A stretch of 64,000 bases of DNA, from positions 4,523,178 through 4,587,177 of the forward strand of contig CM061069.1 of assembly GCA_030762895.1 (NCBI GenBank), read 5' to 3'. Shown here piece by piece: positions 13,222-23,600 of the stretch. A program made the position numbers and the translations under genes. Every line of letters begins with the position of its first letter. Position 1 is the stretch's first letter. Under the pieces are notes generated by a model. That model worked only from the letters and a program-made list of their open reading frames with translations. It did not search any database and was not told the DNA's origin. The DNA is from Sophora flavescens. Lineage: Eukaryota > Streptophyta > Magnoliopsida > Fabales > Fabaceae.

Positions 13222-13721
13222 NNNNNNNNNNNNNNNNNNNNNNNNNNNNNNNNNNNNNNNNNNNNNNNNNNNNNNNNNNNNNNNNNNNNNNNNNNNNNNN
13301 NNNNNNNNNNNNNNNNNNNNNNNNNNNNNNNNNNNNNNNNNNNNNNNNNNNNNNNNNNNNNNNNNNNNNNNNNNNNNNNNNNNNNNNNNNNNNNNNNNNN
13401 NNNNNNNNNNNNNNNNNNNNNNNNNNNNNNNNNNNNNNNNNNNNNNNNNNNNNNNNNNNNNNNNNNNNNNNNNNNNNNNNNNNNNNNNNNNNNNNNNNNN
13501 NNNNNNNNNNNNNNNNNNNNNNNNNNNNNNNNNNNNNNNNNNNNNNNNNNNNNNNNNNNNNNNNNNNNNNNNNNNNNNNNNNNNNNNNNNNNNNNNNNNN
13601 NNNNNNNNNNNNNNNNNNNNNNNNNNNNNNNNNNNNNNNNNNNNNNNNNNNNNNNNNNNNNNNNNNNNNNNNNNNNNNNNNNNNNNNNNNNNNNNNNNNN
13701 NNNNNNNNNNNNNNNNNNNNN
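13222..13721. other. assembly gap (500 N)
   Basis: Exactly 500 undetermined bases. The left edge is satellite and the right edge is already inside a retroelement, so the gap hides at least one satellite/element junction and the 5' portion of that element. The round size suggests a placeholder, so the real distance may be several kilobases. Confidence 0.99.
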
Positions 13722-13905
13722 CCGTGATGAACCAGAATTGAAGATCAGAAAGGATCACGGCTGGCATCACGGGCATGATGGGAAGGACCCTGAAGTCAGA
13801 GAGCATCACGGCCTAGCCGTGATGGAGTTCAAGGCCGTGACAAGCTAACACCCATGGATCAGAATTGATGACGGCCTAGCCATGATGAGGCTCACGATCG
13901 TGATG
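13722..13905. repeat. CG-rich palindrome array (CACGG...CCGTG family)
   Basis: Repeated inverted motifs: GGATCACGGCTGGC, CATCACGGGCATGATGG, CATCACGGCCTAGCCGTGATG, AAGGCCGTGAC, GATGACGGCCTAGCCATGATG, CTCACGATCGTGATG. The wording and order resemble the U3 array of the LTR at 30688-30993 (shared CAGAAAGGATCACGGC, CATCACGGGCATGATG). Here, however, the array lies about 1.4 kb upstream of the LTR. Function unknown. Confidence 0.8.
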
Positions 13906-15330
13906 TACTTCCCAACAAGTTTCTGACTGGAATGAGAGCCAACACCCGCTGCTGCCTCGGTAAGCCGTTCCACTTTTCTCCTCTCTCCGACTTGATTGTT
14001 TACATTGGGGACAATGTAAATTTTTAAGCTTGGGGTAGGGGTAACTTTGCATTTTTCAATTTTCATTTTTCATGTTGCATTCATATAGTTTTGCATGATC
14101 ACATGATTAGATTGCCCTTGCTTAGATTTTGTATCGAAATGTGAGAACTAAGTGTCAAATAATTTGAGATAGTGAATTCTTGAACCCAATTTTTTATTCT
14201 TGTGATAGGCTACCAATAAAAAATGCTTGAAATGATCTGTGATAGTTGATAATTAGTATATGGTTTTGTAGGTTTGTGTTTCTCATTGATTTTTGAACTA
14301 CTAAATGTGAGATTTTGAGCCAAAAAGGGGTATTCACTATATCTACCCCATTTCTTGTGTTAGAGTGTTATTCCTCTTGGATTGTATTTCTCTAGAACTT
14401 GACTTGAAACCGTTTTGAAGCTTAGAAATTTTTGAAAACATTTTTGAAAATGATTGAGGCAATAGGTAATTTTCCGGCCTTCCGAGCTTTGATTGATGAA
14501 ATGCTACCCCTTAGTTGCCCAATTTTGAGCCTGAAAGAATAAAAATACTTTTCTTGGTACCTTAAATTACTTTGATGAATGATGCTTGATAGGATACCTT
14601 CTAAAGTATTACAAAAGGGTAAAAAGGTAGTTGAAAAAGTATGGGATGAAAGAATCAGAAAAATATTTCTCTTGAGCTGAAAATCTCGCCTTCTCCAAAT
14701 AAAAGAAAAATAAAAGAAAAATAAAAATCTATGGAGAAGGGGATGACAAAAATAAATGAGAAATAAAATGAAAAGAAAGAAAGAAAGGTGGAAAAATGAA
14801 TCGATACCCAAAAAAGGTATTTTAGAAGGTGTTATGTTTTGCAATGCTTGATGATTTTTGTTTAGCCCTTTTGAAATTTCCTTTTCTTGAATTCCCCACC
14901 TAACGATTAATCCCATGGCCCCGTTACAACCAAAGTAAAAGGCCTCTTGATTCTTAATTGTTTTCATTAATAAAGTAGAGATTTGGTTGATAGTCAAGCC
15001 TATGGTAGAATTCATTCCTTGAGGAAAATGGAGCAAATTGTTTTATATCCCTAACACTTGAGTGAGGTGAGAAAGAGAGCCAAGCAAATGAACAAGCTTG
15101 GGGTGAGCTTCAGGTGAGAAAGAGTGCCCGAATCAGTGAGAATATGAGTCTAAGAAACCTAAGCCTCTAATTGGACTTGAAACTGATTGTCTCTTGCTGA
15201 ATTATTTGAAATGCCTGTTACTTGGATTATTTGCTCGGGTTCTTAGTTCACTATCCATGCTTTGATTATATATCTCTTCTGGCCTTAGTGATTGCTTGAG
15301 GACAAGCAATTGAATAAGCTTGGGGTGATT
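13906..15330 (+). other. non-coding 3' internal region of the element
   Basis: About 1.4 kb with no credible gene. It contains GGGGACAATGTAAATTTTTAAGCTTGGGG (described in two parts: the GACAATG block near 14006 and the TTAAGCTTGGGG block near 14023). It also has an A-rich stretch (14700-14800) and several TTTTGAAA-type runs, typical of the untranslated region between integrase and the 3' LTR in this lineage. A 204-codon minus-strand frame at 14422-15036 is antisense to this stretch and is low-complexity, so it is not called as a gene. Confidence 0.7.
15314..15330 (+). promoter_or_regulatory. polypurine tract region
   Basis: AATAAGCTTGGGGTGATT lies immediately before the LTR start TGATAGTG. 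This is where plus-strand DNA synthesis is primed in LTR retroelements. The preceding GCTTGAGGACAAGCAA has a close counterpart (GCTTGGGGACAAGCAA) at the same position of the element at 30466. Confidence 0.6.
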
Positions 15331-15547
15331 TGATAGTGTGATTTTACATGATGTTTCATATACACTTTTGCATGCATTTTTCATATAGATTAGGCATTCT
15401 TAGTTTGATTTTAGTTAGTTTTTCCCTTGGAATGGGTGAAGCGGTTTCTTGGTGTTGTTTTGCATGAATTAATGTAAAAATGCTCATAATTAGCCTTGAT
15501 GGAGCTTGGATGAAATAGAGCTTGAAAAGTGAAGAAAATGAGCCAAG

Positions 15548-15805
15548 CAGAGCCCATCACGGCCATGATCAAGCAGAGCAGAAGGCAAAAGTCAGAAGCT
15601 GTTAGGGGAAATGCTCGCCCCGCGAGAGACATTTCGCCTCGCGAGCCTGAGGACCAGAAGCCATCACGCCCAGGCCCTGATACTCATCACGGGCGTATTT
15701 GAGAAGAACCTTATACTCTCGCCTCGCGAGCGATCCAATCTCTGAAGACCAGATTTTTAACATTCGCCTCGCGAGCCAGGTCTCGCCTCGTGAGCGCGCG
15801 CAGAG
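15548..15805. repeat. CTCGCGAG and CACGG/CCGTG palindrome cluster in U3
   Basis: The motif TCGCCTCGCGAGC occurs, exact or with one or two changes, at about 15613 (CGCCCCGCGAG), 15630, 15717, 15763 and 15782 (CGCCTCGTGAG). GCTCGCGAGC is a perfect palindrome. It is mixed with CATCACGGCCATGATC, CATCACGCCCAGG and CATCACGGGCGT. The cluster ends about 10 bp before the TATA-like box, the position where LTR promoter or enhancer elements sit. Confidence 0.8.
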
Positions 15806-15814
15806 TCTGATTGG

Positions 15815-15820
15815 TATAAG
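15815..15820 (+). promoter_or_regulatory. TATA-like box of the LTR at 15331
   Basis: TATAAG within ATTGGTATAAGTTGC, about 485 bp into the LTR and directly downstream of the palindrome cluster. A plausible U3 promoter by position only. Confidence 0.45.
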
Positions 15821-18800
15821 TTGCTGTTTTAGGGTAGAATTAAAAAGAGGAGTTTTTCGAGAGGGAGGCACTTAGAGGCTGCGGCTGGACTAGGGTTCCA
15901 ACCCTAAAAGGGAGCTGAGTTAAGGGGTTGATGTGACGACAGTGGGAAGCTTCAATGGAGTTCTCCCTTTCTTCCTTTCTCTAGTACTTTTCAGGTTTGG
16001 TTTTCTCTTTTATGAGTAGCTAAATCCCGTTTGTTGGGATTAGATGTAATCAAACTGATTATTATGTATGTGCCTTGACTGATTATTCTGTGTTCATGCC
16101 TTCGTATTAGTGATTAATTTTCCATGCTTAATGCTTCTTGTGGCTAGCACCCCCATGACTCGATTAGTGTTTTGGTATGCTATTGGAAAATTTGTATTAG
16201 AACTGGAATTGAATTTAATCACCTACTAACCCTTGCATCTAGGAATGGAGTTTGGTTTACTAGTAATCGCGTAATCCCTAATCCTAATGCAAATTCATTA
16301 ATCTAGGCCACCGAAGGAAGTAGGGTCTATTAGTGGATTTAGGCTCTTGTCATCCGAGGAATCGGGGCTTGAGTAGTTTAGTGGATTGATTTTAATATTT
16401 GAAGCATGAATAGGAGGTATCTAGTCCTGGTAGTTCATGAGGCAGAGGTTTGGTGAAGTCTAGTCCCAACATATCCTTTTCGCATTCCAAGTGCTCGACA
16501 AAAATACAAAAAAAAATTATTCCTTTGTTTTGTTTGTTTTGATTTCTCTTCTTAGTCTAGATAGTTACTGAACTTGCGAACTGATAATTGACATCCAATC
16601 CTCGTGGGAACGATAAAACGGTCTCACCACCGTATTACTTGCACGACTGGGTATACTTGCCCAGATCCATCAACAGGCTCCTCGGCCTTGGTTGTGGATG
16701 GAAGTGGTGTTAGGTGATGCCTTCCAGGGCGGAGCCTATGTACCAATAGACGGGTGATCGTCCTGAAGGGGCCTTGGAAGAGGTGGCAAATACCAGATCG
16801 ACTGAAGGAGCATCGGAAATGATCGTCGTGATGTTGTTGTTTTTTAAAAATATTGGCCTTTGATATTTATTAATTTAGTGGGGTAATCGATGGTGTGGCG
16901 AGGCTGTGGGTGCATGGCTCCTCGACCTTGGTTGTGGATGGACGTGGTGTTAGGTGATGCCTTTCGGGGAGAAGCCCAAGCACCAATAGACGGGTGATCA
17001 TCCTGAAGTGGCCTTGGAAGGGGTGGCAAACACCAGATCGGTTGAAGGCGCGTCGGAAAGGATCCTCGTGATGTTGTTGGTTTATTAAAATATTGGTTTT
17101 CGTTATTTATCAATTTCGTGGGATACTCGATGGTGTGCAGAGGTTGTGGGTGCGCGGCACCTCGATCCTAGTTGTGGATGGACGTGGTGTTAGGTGATGC
17201 CTTCCGGGGCGGAGCCGAAGCACCAATAGACTGGTGATCGTCCTGAAGTGGCCTTGGAAGGGGTGGCAAACACCAGATCGACTGAAGGCGTATCGAAAAG
17301 GATCCTCATAATGTTGTTGGATTTTAAAAATATTGGCTTTCGATATTTATCAATTTAGTTGGGTAATCGGTGGTGTGGCGAGGATGTGGGTGCGTGGCTC
17401 CTCGACCTTGGTTGTGGATGGACGTGGTGTTAGGTGATGCCTTCCGGGGCTGAGCCCAAGGACTAATAGACGGGTGATCGTCCTGAAGTGGCCTTGGAAG
17501 AGGTGGCAAACACCAGATCTGTTGATGGTGCATCGGAAATGATCCTCGTGATGTTTTTGGTTTTTAAAAATATTGCTTTTGATATTTATCAATTAAGTGT
17601 GGTAATCGAGGGTGTGGCGAGGCTGTTGGTGCACGGCTCCTCGATTGGTTGTGGAAGGACGTGGTGTTAGGTGATGCCTTCCACGGTGGATCCCAAGGAC
17701 CAATAGACGGGTGATCATCCTGAAGTGGCCTTGGAAGGGGTGGCAAACTCCTGATCGGCTGAATTCGCATCGGAAAGGATCTTCGTGATGTTGTTGGTTT
17801 TTAAAAATATTGGCTTTTGATATTTATCAATTTAGTGGGGTAATCGATGGTGTTGCGAGGCTGTGGGTGCATGGCTCCTCAACCTTGGTTGTGGATAGAC
17901 GTGGTGTTAGTTGATTCCTTCCGGGGAAGAGCCGAAGCACCAATAGAAGGGTAATCGTCCTGAAGTGGCCTTGGAAGGGGAGGCAAACACCAGATAGGCT
18001 ACAGGCGCATCGGAAAGGATCCTCGCGATGTTGTTGGTTTTTTAAAATGCTGGCTTTTGATATTTATCAAACTCGATGGAGTGCCGAGGCTGTGGGTGCG
18101 CGGCACCTCGACCTTGGTTGTGGTTGGAGGTGGTGTTAGGTGATACCTTCCGGGGCGGAGCGAAAGTACCAAGAGACGGGTGATCGTTCTGAAGTGGCCT
18201 TAGAAGGGGTGGCATACACCAGATCGACTGAAGGTGCATCGGAAAGTATCCTCGTGATGTTGTTGGTTTTAATAAATATTGGCTTTCGATCTTTATCAAT
18301 TTAGTGGGGTAATTGATGGTGTGGCGATGCTGTGGGTGCGTGGCTCCTCGACCTTGGTTGTGGATGGACGTGGTGTTAGGTGATGTCTTCCGGGGCAAAG
18401 CCCAAGGACCAATAGATGGGTGATCGTCCTGAAGTGGTCTTGGAAGGGGAGGCAAACACCAGATCTGTTGAAGGCGCATATGAAAGGATCCTCGTGATGT
18501 GGTTTGTTTTTTAAAATGTTGGCTTTCGATATTTATCAATTTCATGGGGTACTCGATGGTGTGGCGAGTCTGTGGGTGCGTGGTTCCTCCACCTCGGTTG
18601 TGGATGGACTTGGTGTTGGGTGATGCCTTCTGGGGTGAAGCCGAAGCACCAAGAGACGGGTCATCGTCCTGAATTGGCCTTGGAAGAGGTAGCAAACACT
18701 AGATCGGCTGAAGGCGCATCGGAAAGGATCCTCGTGATATTGTTGGTTTTTAAAAATATAGGCTTTCGATATTTATTAATTTAACAGGGAAATTTATGGT

Positions 18801-18999
18801 GTGGCAAGGTTGTGGGTGCGCGACACCTTGACCTTGGTTATGGATGCACGTGGTCTTAGGTGATGCCTTCCGGGGCAGAGCCGAAGCACAAATAGATGGG
18901 TGATCATCCTGAAGTGGCCTTGGAAGAGGTGGCAAACACCAGATCGGCTGAAGGCGCATCGAAAAGGATCGTCGTGATGTTTTTGGTATTTAAAAGCAC

Positions 19000-21900
19000 C
19001 GGCTTTCGATATTTATCAATTTAGTGAGGTAATCAATGGTGTGGCGAGGCTATTGGTGTGTAGCTCCTCGACCTTGGTTGTGGATGGACGTGGTGTTAGG
19101 TGAGGCCTTCCGGGGCGGGGCCCAAGCACCAATAGACGGGAGATCGTCCTGAAGTCGCCTTGGAAGGGGTGGCAAACACCAGATCGACAGAAGGTGCATC
19201 GGAAAGGATCCTCGTGATGATGTTGGTTTTTAAAAATATTGGTTTTCGATATTTATCAATTTAGTGGGGTAATCGATGGTGTGGCGAGGCTGTGGGTGCG
19301 CGGCACCTCGACCTTGGTTGTGGATGGACATGGTGTTAGGTGATGTCTTCCAGGGCAGAGCCGAAGCACCAATAGACAAGTGATCGTCCTGAAGTGCCTT
19401 GGAAGGGGTTGCAAACACCAGATCGGTTGAAGGCGCATCGGAAAGGATCCTTGTGATGTTGTTGGTTTTTTAAAATATTGGCTTTCGATATTTATCAATT
19501 TCGTGGGGTACTCGATGGTGTGTCGAGGATGTGTGTGCGCGGCTCCTCGACCCAGGTTGTGGATGGACGTGGTGTTAGGTGATGGCTTCCGGGGCGGAGC
19601 CGAAGCAACAATAGACAGGTGATCGTCCTGAATTGGCATTGGAAGGGGTGGCAAACACCAGATCGACTGAAGGCGCATCCGAAAGGATCCTCGTGATGTT
19701 GTTTGTTTTTTAAAATATTGGCTTTCGATATTTATCAATTTAGTGGGGTAATCAATGGTCTGGCGAGGCTGTGGGTGCGTTGCTCCTCGACCTTGGTTTT
19801 GGATGGCCGTGGTGTTAGGTGATGCCTTCCGGGACGGAGCCCAAGGACCAATAGATGGGTGATCGTCCTAAAGTGGCATTGGAATGGGTGGCAAACACCA
19901 GATTTGTTGAAGGCGCATATGACAGGATCCTCGTGATGTTGTTTGTTTTTTAAAATGTCGAGTTTCGATATTTATCAATTTCATGGGGTACTCGATGGTG
20001 TGGCGAGGCTGTGGGTACGTGGCTCCTCGACCTCGGTTGTGGATGGACGTGGTGTTAGGTGATGCCTTCCGGGGCGGAGCCGAAGCACCAAGAGACAGGT
20101 GATCGTCCTGATGTGGTCTTCAAAGAGGTGGCAAACACTAGATCGACTGAAAGCGCATCGGAAAGGATCCTCGTGATGTTGTTGGTTTTTAAAAATATTG
20201 GCTTTCGATATTTATCAATTTAGTGGGGTAATCGATGGTGTGACGAGGTTGTGGGTGCATGGCTCCTCGACCTTGGTTGTGTATGGATGTGGTGTTAGGT
20301 GATGCCTTTCGGGGCGGATCCCAAGCACCAGTAAACGGGTGATCATCTTGGAGTGACCTTGGAAGGAGTGGCAAACACCAGATATGTTGAAGGCACATCG
20401 AAAAGGATCCTTGTGATGTTGTTGGTTTTTTAAAATATTGGCTTTCGATATTTATCAATTTCATGGGATACTCGATGGTGTACAGAGGCTGTGGGAGTGC
20501 GTCTCCTCGACCCTAGTGGCCATGGAAGGGGTGACAAACACCAGATAGGCTGCGGGCGCATCGGAAAGGATCCTCGCGATGTTGTTGGTTTTTAAAATGT
20601 TGGCTTTTGATATTTATTAATTCCGTGGGGTAGTCTATGGTGTGGCGAGGCTGTGTGATGTTGATGGACGTGGTGTTAGGTGATGCCTTCCAGGGTGGAG
20701 CCGAAGCACCAAGAGACGGGTGATCGTCCTGAAGCGGCCTTGGAAGGGGTGGCGAACACCAGATCGGCTGAAGACTCATCGGAAAGGATGGTCGTGATGT
20801 TGTTGGTTTTTAAAAATATTGGCTTTCGATATTTATCAATTTAGTGGGGGTAATCGATGGTGTTGCGAGGCTGTGGGTGCGTGTCTCCTCGACCTTGGTT
20901 GTGGCTGGACGTGGTGTTAGGTGATGCCTTCCGGGGCAGAGCCCAAAGACCAATAGACGGGTGATCGTCCTTAAGTGGCCTTCGAATGGGTGGCAAACAC
21001 CAGATTTGATGAAGGCGCATATGAGAGGATCATCATGATGTTGTTGGTTTTTTAAAATGTTGGCTTTCGATATTTATCAATTTTGTGGGGTGCTAAATGG
21101 TGTGCCGAGGTTGTGGGTGCGCGGCACCTCGACCTTGGTTGTGGTTGGACAAGGTGTTAGGTGATACCTTCCGGGGCGGAGCTAAAGCACCAAGAGACGG
21201 GTGACCGTCCTGAAGTGGCCTTGGAAGGGGAGGCAAACACTAGATCGACTGAAGGCGCATCAGAAAGGATCCTCGTGATGTTGTTTGTTTTTAAAAATAT
21301 TGGCTTTCGATATTTATCAATTTAGTGGGGTAATCGATGGTGTGAAGAGGTTGTGGGTGCGCGGCTCCTCGACCTTGGATGTGGATGGACGTGGTATTAG
21401 GTGATGCCTTCCGAGTCGGAGCTCAAGGACCAATAGACGGGTGATCTTCCTGAAGTGGCCATGGAAGGGGTGGCAAACACCAGATCTGTTGAAGGCTCAT
21501 TTGAAAGTATCCTCGTGATGTTGTTGGTTTTTTAAAATGTTGGCTTTCGATATTTATCAATTTTGAGGGGTACTCGATGGTGTGGCGAGGATGTGGGTTC
21601 ATGGCTCCTCGACCTTGGTTGTGGATGGACGTGGTGTTAGGTGATGACTTCCAGGGTGGAGCCGAAGCACCAAGAGACGGGTGATCGTCCTGAAGTGACC
21701 TCGGAAGAGGCGGCGAACACCAGATCGGCTGAAGGCGCATCGGAAAGGATCCTCTTGATGTTGTTGGTTTTTAAAAATATTTACTTTCGATATTTATCAA
21801 TTTAGTGGTGTAATCGATGGTGTGGCGAGGTTGTGGGTACGCGGCTCCTCGACCTTGACTATGTATGGACGTGGTGTTAAGTGATGTCATCCGGGGTGGA

Positions 21901-22600
21901 GCCGAAGCACCAATAGACGGGTGATCGTCCTGAAGTGGCCTTGGAAGAGGTGGCAAACACCAGATCGACTGAACGCGCATCGGAAAGGATGGTCGTGATG
22001 TTGTTGGTTTTTAAAAATATTGGCTTTCGATATTTAACAATTTAGTGGGGGTAATCGATGGTGTTGCGAGGTTGTGGGTGCGTGGCTCCTCGACCTTGGT
22101 TGTGGATGGACGTGGTGTTAGGTGATGCCTTTTGGGGTGGCGCCCAAGGACCAGTAGACGGGTGATCGTCCGGAAGTGGCCTTCGACGGGGTGGCAAACA
22201 CTAGATCTGTGAAGGTGCATATGAGAGGATCATCGTGATGTTGTTTGTTTTTTAAAATGTTGGCTTTCGATATTTATCAATTTCGTGGGGTACTCGATGG
22301 TTTGGCGAGGATGTGGGTGCATGGCTCCTCAACCTTGGTTGTGGATTGACGTGGTGTTCGGTGATGCCTTCCGGGGCGTAGCCGAAGCACTAAGAGACGG
22401 GTGATCGTCCTGAAGTGGCCTTGGAAGAGGTGGCAAACACTAGATCGGCTGAAGGAACATCGGAAGGGATCCTCATGATGTTGTTGGTTTTCAAAAACAT
22501 TGGCTTTCGATATTTATCAATTTAGTGGGGTAATCGATGGTGTGGCGTGGCTGTGGGTGCGCGGCCGCACGACCTTGGTTGTGGATGGACGTGGTGTTAG
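19000..22600. repeat. alternating two-type satellite tract
   Basis: At one monomer position the text alternates between TTTAGTGGGGTAATC (19261, 19741, 20221, 21321, 21801, 22521) and TTTC.TGGGGTACTCG or TTTTG.GGGGTACTCG (19501, 19981, 20460, 21561, 22281), with a few breaks. This fits a two-monomer higher-order unit that is imperfectly maintained. Confidence 0.6.
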
Positions 22601-22989
22601 GTGATGCCTTCCTGGGCAGAGCCCAAGCACCAATAGACGGGTGATCGTCTTGAAGTGTCCTTAGAAGGGGTGGAAAACACCAGATCGACTGAAGGTGCTC
22701 GGAAAGGATCCTCGTGATGTTGTTGGTTTTTTAAAATGTTGGCTTTCGATTTTATCAATTTTGGGGGTTACTTGATGGTGTGTCGTGGTTGTGGGTGCAC
22801 GGCACCTCGACCTTGGTTGTGGTTGGATGTGGTGTTAGGTGATAATTTTCGGGGCGGAGCGAAAGCACCAATAAACGGGTGATCGTCCTGAAGTGGCCTT
22901 GGAAGGGGTGGCAAACACCAGATCGACTGAAGGCGCATCAGAAAGGATCCTCGTGATGTGGTTGGTTTTTAAAAATGTTGGCATTCGGT

Positions 22990-23150
22990 ATTTATCAATT
23001 TTGTGGGGGTACTAAATGGTGTGGATTGACGTGGTGTTAGGTGATGCTCCTGAGAGATGCCCTCTGATCAATAGACGAGTTATCACCCGCAGTGGCCTTG
23101 GAAGGATGGACGGAGACACTAGATTGGAACAAGAAAGGGCGCATCGGAAA
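22990..23150. repeat. shortened and diverged satellite monomer
   Basis: GGTGTGG is joined straight to ATTGACGTGGTGTTAGG, skipping about 40 bp (the CGAGGCTGTGG...CTCGACC part). The next 100 bp (GATGCTCCTGAGAGATGCC, then GGAACAAGAAAGGGCGCATCGG) is the most diverged stretch in the array. A monomer starting like it is at 25421 in fuller form. Confidence 0.7.
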
Positions 23151-23520
23151 GGATCCTCGTGATGTTGTTTGTTTTTAAAAATATTGGCTTTCGATATTTA
23201 TCAATTTAGTGGGGTACTCGATTGTGTGGTGAGGCTGTGGGTGCGCAGCTCCTCGACCTTTGCTATGGATGGACGTGTTGTTAGGTGATGCCTTTCGGGG
23301 CGGAGCCGAAGAACCAAGAAAGGGGTGATCATTCTGAAGTGACCTTGGAGGGGTGGCAAACACCGGATCGACTGAAAGCTTATCGGAAAGGATCCACTTG
23401 ATGTTGTTGGTTATTAAAAATGTTGGCTTTAGGTATTTATCAATTTTATGGTACTCAATGGTGTGGTGAGGCTATGGGTGTGTGCCACATCGACCTTGGT
23501 TGTGGATGGACGTGGTGTTA

Positions 23521-23600
23521 GGTGATGGCCCCTGTTTTTTGGTTTTTTTGTGGGTGAGGTTGGTGTGTGATTGTTAGGATGGACGTGGTGTTAGGCAAAG
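23521..23600. repeat. scrambled satellite segment with foreign-looking filler
   Basis: GGATGGACGTGGTGTTAGG occurs twice about 70 bp apart, flanking a G/T-rich stretch (CCCCTGTTTTTTGG, then GTGGGTGAGGTTGGTGTGTG) that is not part of the normal monomer. After the second copy the text jumps to CAAAGCACCAATAGAC, missing about 27 bp. It looks like a repair product with templated filler. Confidence 0.65.

Larger units (their letters stand above)
13722..16675 (+). mobile_element. 3' portion of an Athila/Tat-type Ty3/gypsy element
   Basis: Non-satellite DNA from the gap edge to the point where satellite resumes at GGCTCCTCGGCC (16676). It contains a palindrome array, then a non-coding 3' region with the plant gypsy hallmark GGGGACAATGTAAA...TTTAAGCTTGGGG, a polypurine tract, and an LTR ending ATCCATCAACA. 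Gag, pol and the 5' LTR are not visible and would lie in or beyond the gap. The LTR contains ATGAGTAGCTAAAT and a 3' end like those of Athila-lineage LTRs. The assignment is from recalled family features, not a search. Confidence 0.75.
15331..16675 (+). mobile_element. 3' LTR of the partial element (about 1345 bp)
   Basis: It starts TGATAGTGTGATTTTACATG directly after the polypurine region and ends ATCCATCAACA, giving canonical TG...CA ends. A CG-palindrome cluster (15548-15805) precedes a TATA-like box at 15815. Downstream it is A/T-rich with ATGAGTAGCTAAATCCCG. Satellite resumes at 16676; GGCTC at 16676-16680 would be the right copy of the target duplication, but the left copy is hidden. 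I did not see its partner LTR, so the start is inferred from the polypurine tract. Confidence 0.75.

Noticed and set aside
12970..13848. Long frames of over 200 codons across the first N gap
   Set aside because: Their length comes from undetermined bases read as open. Only short satellite or retroelement ends are real sequence. The same holds for the frames at 39412-40114.
14422..15036. 204-codon minus-strand frame
   Set aside because: It is antisense to the A/G-rich 3' region of a retroelement, rich in F, L, S and I, and shows no recognisable domain.
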